In this document: positions 52,097 through 63,087 of the stretch, one piece after another | How the letters are laid out: the number at the start of each line of letters is the position of its first letter | How positions within the stretch are numbered: the stretch's first letter is position 1 | Assembly: GCA_012656075.1 (NCBI GenBank) | Contig: JAAKBF010000377.1 | Location: 1 to 64,000 of the forward strand | Source of the DNA: Phytophthora hibernalis | Taxonomy: Eukaryota; Oomycota; Peronosporomycetes; Peronosporales; Peronosporaceae | Direction of reading: 5' to 3' | DNA length: 64,000 nt | The notes under the pieces: model-generated | Told to the model about the DNA's origin: nothing | What the model saw: only the letters and a program-made list of their open reading frames with translations | The model's database searches: none | Made by a program: the position numbers and the translations under genes

Positions 52097-52768
52097 CGTA
52101 GCCCCGAATCGCGACGGGTCAGAGGTACCATCAGCTGCCGGAAGACAGGGAGCAACGACGGAAACCCACGGCAACGAAACCTCGGACACCGGGCAGGAAG
52201 AGACTGGGGCATCTCTCGAAGCTACTGAAGAAGCACCGAGGTCTCTATTCAAGGCTGGGAGCAGGGTGTGGCTCTACATGGAACGCGTGAAACCAGGATT
52301 GACCAAGAAGCTAGCACACCGATGGCACGGGCCATTCCGGATCAAGAAGAAGGTTGAAGAGTTCGCGTACGAGCTAGAGCTGCCGGATCGAAGTGGTACC
52401 CGGTGGTGCATGTCTCACGGCTCAAGACGGTGAACGAATATGGCGACCGACCGAGGAGTCGGCTGACAGCTGAGAAGTCCGAGGGTACGAGAATTGATTT
52501 TGACGAGGAGCTGTTACCGGAAGACAGCTGGGAGCCTGACAGAGTAGCAGGCGAATACGAAGTAGAGGCTATTCTGAATGATCAATCACCACTAACAACG
52601 AGCACCAATCGTGCTGTCACAGAGTTCAACGTGAAGTCAGTCGGCCATGACGAGCCTACCTGGGAACCAGCATCAAATTTGTCGTGCGGCGGGTTGCTTT
52701 ACAACTATCTGCGAACTCGACGCAGCGAACGGCGACTCCAGATGGTTCAAATTGCTGACGAGGACTAG
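52097..52768 (+). pseudogene. pol: E5 integrase C-terminus and chromodomain
   Basis: RVWLYMERVKPGLTKKLAHRWHGPF, a frame change near 52390, then MVHVSRLKTVNEYGDRPRSRL and the chromodomain EYEVEAILNDQSPLTT..FNVKSVGHDEPTWEP. The first cage Trp has become Ser. It differs by two residues from the 31661-32026 copy. The stop is at 52766-52768. Confidence 0.8.
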
Positions 52769-52796
52769 CTCGAACCGCTACCGATGATTGAACTAC

Positions 52797-52820
52797 CTAC
52801 GGGGTTGGTACAGCCCGTAG
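52797..52820 (+). promoter_or_regulatory. Post-pol stem-loop 1 (E5)
   Basis: CTACGGG and CCCGTAG arms, perfect 7-bp stem, 10-nt loop, 28 bases after the pol stop. Confidence 0.7.
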
Positions 52821-52927
52821 AAGCAGACGAAAAATGATACTGTACCAGAATGGAAGTCACTGATTACTGAACGACCCAGTCTCCTGGGAGGCTCGGTTTG
52901 TGATGGCGAGGTGACGAGAAGAGCTGC

Positions 52928-52951
52928 CTACGGTGATTATGCAGTCCGTAG
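52928..52951 (+). promoter_or_regulatory. Post-pol stem-loop 2 (E5)
   Basis: CTACGG and CCGTAG arms, 131 nt downstream of stem-loop 1. Confidence 0.65.
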
Positions 52952-55462
52952 CGTCAGACGAAGGTGACTACTGCATTATAGTTTGTATATATGTATATGA
53001 TGTCGACGAACTCGAAGTGGATTTGGATTAAGTGGAATTACTGGAGCCTGAACTCCACCCGTAATGAGCTACGAGCTCGAACCGAACGAGATTAGCAAGA
53101 GGAATGAAGGACAAAGCACGGAAGCACACGACCGAGGACTAGATGTTAGCAGAGAAAGCAAGGTCAGCCAAACACATCCAAATTCGAGGTCTGGCCAAAC
53201 GTGGAACTGTCGGTTGGCGTTGGAGTAGCAGCAGGAGCGGCCGAGTCCTCGGCTTGACTTTCACCCATTTCTCCATCGTCAGTAGGTCCTGGAGGAGCAG
53301 TCACCGAAGCTTGACCTACCCAGGGGGACACGACCGAGGCTTGTGGTAACGACGGATCCACCATGATTCCTGAAATTACCTCCGCCTCGGTCATACCACG
53401 GGGCACGAACAAAGGCACCGGAGGGTTGCACGGCACGAACGTCGTGTTGAACGGATGGCTGGAAGGTGCGTCCACCCAAAAGTTCCACCAGAACTGGCGC
53501 GAATCCAGAATGGAGAGCTCACCAACCCAGTCCTCGGACGTCGGAGCCCACTCGATCACCTCGAACGAGTATTGGAGGTAGCTGGGCTCCAACAAAAGTT
53601 CGGTCTGTGCTTCACGAGGCTTGCCGGGGCATTCGACACACCACTCCCAACACCGATACACCATTTGCTGGCGTAGCAGGTCTGCCCGGAGATTCCGAGC
53701 TTTGTTGTACTCAGTCCAGGCGGCACGAAGCACGCCAACCGAGGGATCACCAGCCCTAAGTCTCTGAGCCATACTCCGAAGGTACGCTTCAACCGCAGCT
53801 ACCTAAACCCAGTGGTGGCGCTCCCACAGTGCTAGGCCCAGGCCTGCCTTCTCGGTCCGGTCCGCGGAGATACCCTGAAATTGACGCCACATCTTGATGG
53901 ACCGAGCCAGGCCGGTGGCGCGAGTCGAAATCTTAGTTCCAAGTGGGTGTTGGTCAATAGCGAAACAACAGGGTCGCTCCGGTATTTGCTGCCAGGGATG
54001 GGCTGGATTGGTCCAATCCGCAATAGCTTGGATGCCGGCCACCGAGCACGACCCTTGGCAATAGGTGGAGTCAGGCTACTATTGTGAATTTGGCACCAGG
54101 TCGCCTGGGCGCCCGGAGCAACGAACCCAGGCGACAAATACGGCCCAGCGATCAGAGCGAGGCGATGTGACGGTGTTCCTGGCGCAGTAGGCACAGCCGG
54201 CGCGAAAGTACTTGGGTCGGTTCCAGGAACCGTGGAAAGCGTAGCCGTCACTTGGGTGTGTGACCGCCGGAGACCCGACCGAAACCTCGGTGTATGCCCT
54301 TGAGCGGCAGCAGCAGGAGGTGTCGAACCATCGGTGGGCCCCGACGGTACCACAATCGCAGGAACCGGAGTAGAGACCACCACCGAGGTTACATGCGTTG
54401 TGACCGAGGAGGTGACCGGTACTCCACCCGACGACGGCCATGATGCGAAGACCGGATGCGATACAGGAACAGCCGGCACGCTCGGTGGAGTCGGAACAGG
54501 AGGAGTCTAGACCGTCGGAGTCGATGGAGTCACCACCGAGGCCGTCTGCGACGCCACTGGCGGTGTCGGGGTCACCGAGCTTTTGGGTGAAGCCGGAACA
54601 ATTGGTCTGAGAAGACTCGGACGATGACGGGGAGCCGATGATGAAGTTATCGAACGCCTCCAGAGTCTCCAGTTCCCTCTGGGACCGCAACGTGGCCAAT
54701 ACCGATGCACTGCGGGCGGGCCGACCATCACGACGAGACGGTGAAACCACTGCTGAAGAAAACGATCCATAAGCGAGGATCACGGCCGTTCGAGGATCGG
54801 TGTCGACTTCGTCACCCGACAAGTCAATGACTTCGGCCGGGGTCGGAGGCACCGAAGATCCAGGCGGAGGCCTCGGCGGGGATCCAGGCGTATGACTCAA
54901 TGGAGATCCAGGCGGTGATACCGGTGGAGACCCAGGCGGAGAACTCGGTGGAGACCCAGGCGGAGGTGGTGGCGTCGGCGATCCCGACGACGAACTGACC
55001 GAGGAGCTCGGCGGCGACCCAGCAGGAAGTCCTGACGCATGGAGAGGTGAGGGAGTACTGACCGAGGGTTTAGGCGTGGGCCCTCGATCTGGGGCACCCA
55101 AACTCTTGGACGGACGACCCAACGGCTTGCTGGCAGGGAGGGTCGACTTCGGCGGTCCCGACGGAACGTGTGGATGATGCGCCGGTATCGCCTGCGGAGG
55201 CGGGGCTTGAGATGCTTGCTGCCGAAGACGCTTACGCCGATTCCAACGGCGTTAGGACACCGACGGTATGAGCGGCAGGTCGTCCCAATCCTCGGAGGCA
55301 TCAACCCCAGCCGACGGTGCCCTGCACAGACCGGGTCCGAGGCCTTAGGCTCTTGATCACTGTCCTCCGAGCTCTCCGACGACGCACTCCGACGGCGCTT
55401 CGAAGTGTTGCTCGGAGGAGAGAATCCGAGCAACTCCCAGTCGATGTCGTCCGCCGTAATAC

Positions 55463-55525
55463 CTGAACGAGGGAAAGAAGAGCTTAGAAAGACCGTTGGG
55501 GCAAGAGGAGAAGAGCAGAACTTAC
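55463..55525 (-). other. Likely intron 2 of the E5 antisense gene
   Basis: 63 nt, GTAAGT donor and TTCAG acceptor on the minus strand, possible branch site TCTAAG. Same length and position as in E1 but with much more sequence change than the flanking exons. Confidence 0.55.
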
Positions 55526-56119
55526 CAGCAGAAGCAAGCACCAACGTGTCAACATCGAGCTCGTGGAGAGCGGCGTGGCGACGAAGAATAGAGTTCGCCC
55601 GCTTCAAGCTCGCGACCTGAGCTTCGAGGGCTTGGACTTGTGGAGAAATGGCACCGACCGAGGCTTGGTCAGAAGCCTCGAGAGAAGCCCGATGATTGAC
55701 CACTTGCTCGGTATAGGCCACCAAGCCAGCCTGGCAACGCTCACGGTCCTGGTGGAGGATACGCTGCGTCGACGTCACCGAGGCCTCGGCCGTAGTCGCG
55801 CGAGCAGCCCAGAGCCCCACGATGCGATCGTGGTCAGCGATGGCAGCGTTGGCCTGGCGCAGGTGCGCGACCGCTTGTTCATGCTCGTCCTGGTGAGCGA
55901 TGTACGACTGACGGAGACCATCCAGAGACTCACGAGTGCGACTCTCGTCGCTTGGTGCTTGGGTGTTGAAACGCTTGAACTTCTCGCATTCTATCGTCTC
56001 TGCTTGGAGCCGGTCCTCGGTGTCGGCGAGTCGGGCCTTGAGCTCTGCTACCTCATTACGTAGGTCAATGATGAGCTCGGCCTCACCCGGTGGAAGTTGG
56101 GCGGGAGACACAGTGGCAT

Positions 56120-56440
56120 TCAGAACCTCAACGTCAGCGATCGGAGATCGCCGAGTCCATCTTCGTTGTCTTCGAGGGCTGGTTCAGGACCAGCCACTTC
56201 GTCCAACTCCTCGGTGAGGTTTCGTGCGAGCGACCCCACGTCCTACTGAGACGGTAGCGGCTTCAAAACCTCGGACATCGCTGTCGCTTCTTCCAGGTAT
56301 CCGTCTTTGTCATCTTCTTTGGCTTCAGAGTAGTCCACCCGCACGTCGAAGCTGTCCGAACGCTCGTTGATCGACGCCAACGTACTTGGGGTCGCGAGTG
56401 TTGGACCGGACCTCACCGAACCATCGGTGCGTTCTCCGCC
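56120..56440 (-). pseudogene. Gag N-terminal segment inside the E5 antisense gene
   Basis: The minus strand reads SLARNLTEELDEVAGPEPALEDNEDGLGDL (56135-56230), matching E4 gag, and SNTRD plus flanking bases (56389-56445) matching the E1 gag leader (17370-17420). It replaces about 12 codons (DLGEVLNAAVAP in E1). It is inverted relative to E5 gag. Confidence 0.65.
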
Positions 56441-57062
56441 GTGTGGCCTGCTCCATCCGAATGTCGAGCGACGAATCAACTCGCCGAGGACGCTGACGGG
56501 CCATACCAACCACGAGCTGACCCAATTGGAGGAGACGCTGCTCGTCCAGAGCAGAGACCGAAGGCTCGGTCGAGGTAACGGGAGTGGGAGCGACGCCGGA
56601 GGTGTCGGTCTGACACCCTACCGAAACAAGGCGAGTGTCCCTGGGGCCCAAGGGTCCGGAGACCGCCGCGGGAGTACCGCGAAGCAGGTATGCCAGGACA
56701 GGCGAAGCTTCTGGGGATGACGGAGGCGTGCGAAGCGGTGAACCTTCGGTCGCATCACCATCAGCCGGCGGAGGACCGTCGGGGCGTTGTGGAGTCGGTA
56801 CCTAGGCCTCGGCAGGGCCAGGAACGTCGGCAGGAGCACTGGCAGGCACCGGCGATTGTGACTTGATATTGAAGAAAGATGGAACGAAGAATTAGAAGGA
56901 GTGGAAGGTGTTGAGGTGATGAAGATGGAGCAGTCTGCCTCGTCGCACGGAGTGATGGCACGAAGAGCGGCGGCGGTGGCGTCGTCGAGAAGACGCGACG
57001 GATGAGCCATGGTGCGAAGCTGTGAAGCACCACGACGCGCACTACTGATGGAAGCTTGCGTC

Positions 57063-57075
57063 GAGGCGGGGGCAG
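57063..57075 (+). other. Polypurine tract of E5
   Basis: GAGGCGGGGGCAG one base before LTR-7, identical to the E0 tract. Confidence 0.8.
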
Positions 57076-57076
57076 T

Positions 57077-57963
57077 TGTGGTGTTGGGTTTTGGAGGCGC
57101 TCGGTCGCCAGTCGGTAAGGTTGCCCCTGCTGAAGGCAAGTAACCGGCGTGCCCTGATTGGCGGATTACATTCCCGCGCCACAGTGACCACGATAGTTTA
57201 GTGACCGAGGCCTCGGTCGGGTATAATAAATTCCCGGCCGAGGGTACGAACCCTCGTTTGTACCCATTTCAGTTTCGTACCCTCGGCCTTATAGAGCCGG
57301 GTACAGGATCACATACGGGGATCGGTTCATACTGGATATTTGTATTTACGTATAGGACTAGCTATAGGATTGACAACAGAGGCTCTCAGAGCCATAGATG
57401 AACAGAAATAAATCAGCAGTCTTCCCCCAAGTCACCAAGGGATAAGTATATCTTCGGTAAGTCTAGCTAGCTTAACTTAGGGTCTGGATACGCTCGGCTT
57501 GTGGGATGCTGGTCAGCGAGCCCAAGGTACATTGAACCGAGGGTTTGTTGCTGGTCAGTCCAAGAGATTAGAGTGACCGAGTGTTGGGAGTGACGAGAAG
57601 CGTCGTTCATCATATTTTATAGTGGAACCGAGTATTCCATACATATTTTACAACCCGCCGAGGTTTTACTCGGCAAACCCGTATTAGGCTTGACAGCCGG
57701 TACCCTTCCTTCTGAGGGACTGCGGGGCTCGCGCGAAAGCGCAATATTGTATACTAGCCCTCGCTCGTGGCTAGTGGTGCAAGTTATTGGGTTGGCCTAA
57801 TACAACCTAGGTGTACAGAGGGTTCACCTCCAACCCGGCGTAAGGGATCGTTCCTGGTCTTCAGGTTTGATCCAACGCTCGTTGACCTGACAAGGGAAGC
57901 GAGTGTTGTTGGTGGGACTCATACCATTTGGTAGTGAGAATTTCTGCGTGATCCTACACGACA
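57077..57963 (+). repeat. LTR-7, 3' LTR of E5
   Basis: 887 bp with both ends intact (TGTGGTG...CCTACACGACA). Subtype a. The palindrome GACCGAGGCCTCGGTC (57203-57218) and TATAATAAA are intact. The right flank is an open reading frame of unrelated sequence, so this is a genuine insertion edge. Confidence 0.9.
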
Positions 57964-59342
57964 GCGGCGCTTATCCCGCCGCCGGCCCTTCACGAGAGCG
58001 CGTGTGCCGTCGAGCCGCCGGTGTTCTCCGATTTGCTGCAGCAGGCCGGCGAGTTCGAGGCCAAGCCCGCAGCTCCAGCTAGCAAGACGCAGAAGACGAG
58101 CGCCGCCGCCCCTGCTGCCGCGTCGGCGCTCAAGACGCCAGCTGCCAAGTCGTCCGCCAAGACACCAGTTGCCAAGAAGCAGAAGACGACTGGGGCGGCT
58201 TCGGCGGCTGCCGAGTCGAAAGGGTCCTTAGGTCCTGCAGCGTTGTCTCCTCAGTACACGAGAGGAACCACGTCCGTTGATTTCGCCTACTTCCCCAATG
58301 CACCTCCCAGCGTGATCGATGAGTTGGAGTGGATGTATTCGGCCGCCGCTGCTCAGGGCCTTCCTCTCGAGCGAGGAGCGTACACCTGGGAGAAGCAGCA
58401 CTTGTGGTATGGCCCCGAAGCGTTCCCTCACGTCTACTTAGCACACTGGCTGTTCTGGATGGCGTTCCGCTACCTCTTCTGGAAGTGGGGCCTCCACGCG
58501 CCTCTCTACAACTCATCCACGCAGACGCAGCGGCGCAAGCGGAAGATGGCTGCCTTCGCGGAGCATCTCGGGTTCTTCAGTTTGTGCATATAGACATGGG
58601 GTTATTACGGCTTCTTGCACCGCCTTGAGCACAGCGGGCACCGCAGCCTCATTTGGTGGGGCGGCCAGACCGGACGCACTCACTCTAACAAGAGTTACGA
58701 AGGGCCTGTGGTCGAGGACCTGGCCGTCACTTTTCGTCGTAGCAAGGAGGAGTTTCGTGCGCGTATGGTGGACGCACCCAATCCTTTCCTGTTAGATAAG
58801 GCTGCGTTCCAGAACGTCCCTGAGATTCTGGTGCTGACTTCAGCGTTGGACCCGAACCAGCCGAAAGAAGGGAACCGTCTTAGTGACCGAGCGTTGGCGC
58901 GGGTGCTCCTCGATGTGAAGCACCCCATCCGCGTGGACCCACACTGGGTCGGCGACCTCACGAAGGGCGTCTGGCGCGAACTCTGCCAGAACGACCGTAT
59001 CCGAGACTTAGCAGCGGTCCTGCAGACCGAGCTACATACGGGGACGTATCAGGTGCCAGAGGTGCTTCCGCTGGACCCAAAGGAGGAGGGCAACCCGACT
59101 TTCGCACCTCTGCGCTATCCGTACGGGAAGTCGACCGCGTTGCCTCCGGCTCAAACGGTCCCAACTGGGACGACGACGTTGGTTTGGGTGGAGGGTCTTC
59201 TGACGCGGATCAGGACGACAACGACCTTGAAGAGGGCGAAGTCGAGGACGACGGTAGTGGCGACGACTGGACGCCCGGCAGCAAGAAGCCTCTCCAGCCC
59301 AAGTCACGCGTGAAGTTATCCCGCAAAGCCAAGTCGAAGTAG
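57964..59342 (+). pseudogene. Unidentified protein gene truncated by LTR-7
   Basis: The frame is open from the LTR edge (AALIPPPALHESACAVEPP), then MFSDLLQQ-like sequence, an Ala/Lys/Thr-rich segment (58060-58220) and a possibly folded part: YFPNAPPSVIDELEWMYSAA, YTWEKQHLWYGPEAFPHVY, a hydrophobic aromatic segment LAHWLFWMAFRYLFWKWG (58440-58490). A single TAG at 58591 interrupts an otherwise continuous frame, which resumes GYYGFLHRLEHSGHRSLIWWGGQTGRTHSNKSYEGP and runs to about 59130. A shift then leads to an acidic tail (DDDVGLGGGSSDADQDDNDLEEGEVEDDG) with a basic end and a TAG at 59340-59342. I do not recognise it. It could be a cellular gene or a transposon ORF, since G4 pol lies on the other strand beside it. 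Confidence 0.6.
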
Positions 59343-59733
59343 CTGTAGGAGTAGTCGACGCCTCCCTGCGTTTCGCTCGATAATGATCACTTCTTTTTCT
59401 TTTCTTCGTTCATCCTCGAACAGCATCTTGGTACCAAAGCTCTCACAACTCGTGGGACCGCGTGACTCCATATAGGTTGGACCCGAAGTCAATTACAAAA
59501 GCGGCTCGCCAGCCACGTACACATATATGCAAAACACAAAACGTTTTGAACTCTCAGCGAAGTGCAGCACACTTGCCCCCAAAGTCCATCCTGTTGCCGA
59601 GGTCACTTGCAGCCTCGGCAACCACTCTCAACCAATCTCCCTCTCTCCACGCTAGAACTGCAGCTGGTCCTCATCGGCCACAGCGTTGGCCTCCGCCAAT
59701 CGAGCACTGCGCCAACGCTCGGGCCAGCCAAGC
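59343..59733. other. Spacer between the unidentified gene and G4
   Basis: Contains a pyrimidine run CTTCTTTTTCTTTTCTTC (59389-59406) that would be a polypurine tract on the minus strand, matching G4 orientation. No LTR could be delimited. No supported gene. Confidence 0.4.
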
Positions 59734-60262
59734 TCACGTCTTTGCGTTCTCAAAATCAGCTATCAACACAGCGTAGTCGGGCAGTAGCGAGGCTGTAGGT
59801 CTCCAGCATACTTCGTAGGACGGGGTGAGTACAAGGTACTGCTCTTCTCCTTTCACAACTCGCTTCGCGAGCACGTCGACTACAGCAACTCCAGTCCCAG
59901 AGAAAGCCGTTTCCTCGTCGCCGATCACTAGGCGTTCCACATAGCTCGTGGGGGCAGGTCTTCTTCAGTGAGAGGCCCGGGGTCGTCGGTCTCCGGTTGG
60001 ACTTCAATTTTATCAGGAGTCTCATTGGGGAACGACGCCCTTTGTACTTTTGAGTCGGTTGACGTTTATGGTCACGATGCGGTCGGGGTGGCTCGGCACA
60101 GCGACCTGGTAGGTGTTGTCGCCGAGGCGGCCTACGACTCGATACGGTCCATGCCATGAGAAAGCGAGCTTCTTGGTCTTGCGTTCGCCTCTGCGAGCGC
60201 GGAAGTACTGGCATATCCACACTGCTCGCCTTCTTCAAAGCGCACCGCCACCAGATCAGCAA
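59734..60262 (-). pseudogene. pol: G4 integrase C-terminus and chromodomain-like tail
   Basis: The frame 60022-60222 has the gypsy post-core motif KLAFSWHGPYRVVGRLGDNTYQVAVPSHPDRIVTINVNRLK, typical of elements whose integrase ends in an SH3-like fold. The frame 59734-59940 (VDVLAKRVVKGEEQYLVLTPSYEVCWRPTASLLPDYAVLIADFE) looks like a diverged chromo-type tail. A third frame and stops separate the two. Confidence 0.65.
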
Positions 60263-60384
60263 ACCTCCGTTCGTTTCGGTCCTGCGCCTTGAGCAGTTAC
60301 CTCTCTACCATCCGGCGGGAGTCCCTTAGCAGCAGGAACAACTTGCGCCTGTAATCGGCCAACTCGTTACTCTTCCAGTCACTG

Positions 60385-61490
60385 TTAGTGTTCAAGAACG
60401 CGAGATCCCGTGGCAGCACGGGATCTCGCCCATAAGACTATAGAAGGGCGAGTCGCCCAGAGTCTCGTGGTAGGATATACGATAGGCGAAGAGAACACGA
60501 GGGAGATACAATACAAATACCAGTCCTTCTGTGTCTCGGCCACGAACATCCTCAACATGCCAAGTAGAGTCCCGTTGAAGCGTTCAACAAGCCCCTGAGT
60601 TTGCGGATGGTGGCCGCACCGAACAGCTTCTTGATCTCCAGCGTCTCGTAGAAGGATTTTGCCAAGTTCGAGATGAAGTTGGACCCACGGTCGCTGAGCA
60701 GCTTCTCGGGAACGCCGTGCCTGGAGATCACTTCGACCACCATCAAATTGACGAAAGTGAGCGTATCGAGCGCCTTCACGGGGAAGGCTTCGACCCAACG
60801 CGTGAAGTAGTCAGCGAATACCAAGGTATACTTGTTCTCACGAGGGGTCTCCACTAAGGGTCCAACTGCGTCGACCACCAGAAGCGAGAACGGACCCGAG
60901 AGGTCCACTACGGGCATACGCTGCATGAGGCCATTCTTCCAAGGCATGTAGCCCTTCCCACTTCCGCACGTGGTGCATGCGCAGACGTACTCGGTGACGT
61001 CTCGTTTCCAGCCCTGCCAGTAAGGGTGCTTCCGCCCAGGGTTCGTGACGTCGGCGTCCGAGTCGCTGTGACTGCTGGCGTCTTCGTGTGGGCCGGGCAG
61101 TTGGACTGCATTGCGCTTGCTGGATCGGGCTCGGGTCTGGGGCGGCTGTGGCGAATCGCTGGGCTTCTTAGAAGCGGCCTTCTGCTTCTTTCCGGCGGGG
61201 TTCTTCTTCGGCTTGGCAGCGGCGGCACTGGGCGCCTTGGCTTCGTGAGTCTTTTCATCCGGGAGTGGTGGCGCGTGCCCGTGGGGCGTCGGTGGTCTTC
61301 GTCGCGTGTGGTCTTGGGCGTGGCTTCTGGAATGAGGCGTCGCCTTCTTCGTCGCTGGATTCCCCTTGGGACAGGTGCTTCCCGTTTGGGTGTGGGAGTG
61401 TGTAACGGGGCCACGCTGGCCGCCACCGTTTGGCGTGCAAAAGAACTTATGAAAAGGGAAACCCAATGTTCGTCCGTGTGGTCCACACAA
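60385..61490 (-). pseudogene. pol: G4 integrase
   Basis: After a K/P-rich RT-integrase linker (61000-61490), the frame shows WQGWKRDVTEYVCACTTCGSGKG (the Cys pair of the finger), VVDAVGPLV (first Asp), YFTRWVEAFPVK, RHGVPEKLLSDRGSNFIS (second Asp) and, after a frameshift near 60590, HPQTQGLVERFNGTL (Glu). The His pair of the finger was not seen. The catalytic triad is visible but split. RT and gag of this element are missing, since another LTR starts at 61529. Confidence 0.75.
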
Positions 61491-61528
61491 GCCCGCCTAA
61501 GTACGAGTACATGCCACTTAAGTTGGTG

Positions 61529-61843
61529 TGTGACACCCGCCTCCCGGCTAAGTACGATTGTGTATATTACACTAGATACGAATCGGACTTAAGGTAGACG
61601 ATGGATGGAGAGCCATCCATTTGGAGTACAGAAGTTTAGTATGCAGATAGTTAACAGTAGTTAGAACCTTACAAGTGAGATTAATACAGTCAGTTTAACT
61701 CTAACCAGGATGTTCGCAAGTCGTTTGGTACTCGGTACCAGGAAACGACTGGAAGGCCAGCTTGCAACAGAGACGCCAGGCGGCTGTTGTGGTTACGCGT
61801 TAACGCTTCCTCTAAGGCAAAGGTGCGTGTGACTGCCGTCACA
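61529..61843 (+). repeat. LTR of a further element (G5)
   Basis: 315 bp bounded by TGTGAC and GTCACA, a perfect 6-bp inverted terminus. It contains CTAAGTACGATTGTG and a GATGGATGGAGAGCCATCCATT hairpin. The left flank (CCTAAGTACGAGTACATGCC) resembles part of the LTR itself. No tRNA-like TGG follows directly, so the orientation is uncertain. It may be a solo LTR or the start of the element to the right. Confidence 0.6.
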
Positions 61844-61992
61844 GGCGACGTTCCCGCTCAACTAGCTCGGTGACTCGGGCCACGAGGTGGTCCGACCCTG
61901 GCTGGGACCCTTGCCTTGGCCGCTCATGGCGGTTGGGACGAGGCGCGAGGAGATGTGTTGGTGGTGGCAAGTTGCCAAATGAGTCGAGTTTC
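61844..61992. other. Possible leader of G5
   Basis: GC-rich leader-like sequence. The only PBS-like string is TGGTCCGACCC at about 61890, 46 bases after the LTR, which is too far to be convincing. Confidence 0.3.
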
Positions 61993-63060
61993 CCTTCAAG
62001 AGAAAGGAGCTCGAAAGGAGTGATCGATTTTGACGGGCTCGATGGATGGCTCGGGACCCGACGAAAATACCAGGCTCATAAAGATTTCCGCCTGCTGCTG
62101 AAGCTGCGATCGCCTCCCAAGTCCTACGGCAGAAGACGGGAGTTGATGCGAGTGATGGGGATCCAGGCCCTCCTGGAAGCCGAGGTCGGGTGTAACGGTG
62201 GTCCTGATGGAACGCCTCGCGAGATGGAATGCGCTCAAGACTGACGGCGACCTGGCGGAGCTGGACCCTGACCTGGCGGCACTTCGCATTTGAAGTTCGG
62301 CACGACAAGCGCGCACGTCAATCGGCTTGTAGCTACTGCATGGAACGCTACGCCGACCCCGAACTGTTGCCGGTACACATCGTCACGGATCTTTGTTGCC
62401 TGGGCGGCTGGGCGCTGACTTCTCCCTTTCGAGCGGTGGTCTGGACTTTCCTGACGGAGGTGTGGCGTGTCGCGAGCCTGAACCTCACCGTGGTGTCCGA
62501 GTTTCTGGCGCACTACCAGCTCGTGACGAGCGACGCCGACTTACGACGACTACACGGCCCGGCGTACGTCTTTGCGCTGTGGGGAGCTCTGTTCATCGTC
62601 CCGAGCGTGTGCTGACGAACGATCGAGCTAAGTACGGTAAGTACGGTGAGATGAATTGCGCCTGGTGGACCGCTCTGAAGATCACGTTCTACGAGTTCCT
62701 TCCCGACCTGGGATTGTGCACCTTCGCGTCAATCAGAAACTACTTGCGCGCCCTGTGAGAAGCGTGCGCAGCTTGCTGGAGGCGCCATTCTCTACGGGCT
62801 AGGCTGGTTCGTCTTGCTCCTCTTGTCTCTGGCCATCCACCTGCCAATAGCCGTCTACGACCTAATGGAGTACGTGTTCTGCGGCGCATTGGCGTGTTCG
62901 TGGTCCTAGTGACCTTCAACTTAGCGAATCGCTACTTCGACTGGACGACGTGGGGTCTATATGCGATCGGATATCTGGTGGCGGTCGGTCTTATGACCCA
63001 CGCATGGCACCAGAAGGACGCCGACAGCAGACTGCATGGAATTGGATCCTGGGGAATGCC
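61993..63060 (+). pseudogene. Broken membrane-protein ORF of unknown function (G5)
   Basis: Pieces in three frames form one decayed protein: GVIDFDGLDGWLGTRRKY (62020-62075), RLARWNALKTDGDLAELDPDLAAL (about 62210-62290), CMERYADPELLPVHIVTDLCCLGGWALTSPFRAVVWTFL (62335-62455), HGPAYVFALWGALFIVPSV (62550-62610), WWTALKITFYEFLPDLGLCTFASI (62660-62740), AILYGLGWFVLLLLSLAIHLPIAVYDLMEYVFC (62787-62883), GVFVVLVTFNLANRYFDWTTWGLYAIGYLVAVGLM (62895-63000). At least four hydrophobic, membrane-span-like segments. Not recognised. Its place next to an LTR suggests a transposon-encoded or captured protein, but a decayed cellular gene is possible. Confidence 0.5.
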
Positions 63061-63087
63061 TTGGAGAGCGTGAGGACAAATTAGACA

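Larger units (their letters stand above)
53164..57010 (-). pseudogene. E5 antisense gene: second long copy of the coiled-coil P/S/T-rich protein
   Basis: Start ATG at 57008-57010 (MAHPSRLLDDATAAALRAI), P/S/T segment, then the VSVGCQTDTSG block (56560-56650), then a 300-base gag-derived insert (about 56120-56440), the coiled coil in an open 404-codon frame (54897-56111), intron 2 (55463-55525, GTAAGT to TCAG), a KRRR cluster with SASSESSEDSDQE, PGSPP repeats (54870-54990), VIDLSGDEVDTD (about 54797-54832), the P/T linker, and the Trp-rich C-terminal region (53164-54479). It ends TSNLDVFG. Position 6499 of E1 (TGA) is Trp here. Lesions differ from those of E1, so neither copy descends from the other in its broken form. 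Intron 1 has a GC donor. Confidence 0.8.
44703..57963 (+). mobile_element. E5: 13.3-kb E element with antisense gene, lacking a 5' LTR
   Basis: Gag (truncated), protease, RT, RNase H pair, intact integrase frame, 80-bp foreign sequence, chromodomain, two stem-loops, antisense gene (minus strand), polypurine tract, LTR-7. The only LTR at its 5' side (LTR-6) is in the wrong orientation. The 52097-53031 part is nearly identical to 31355-32290. Confidence 0.8.

Noticed and set aside
54079..55122. Collagen-like or effector-like proline-rich protein as a separate host gene
   Set aside because: It is one frame of the E5 antisense gene, collinear with E1 and sharing VIDLSGDE and flanks. I saw no signal peptide and RxLR motif combination.
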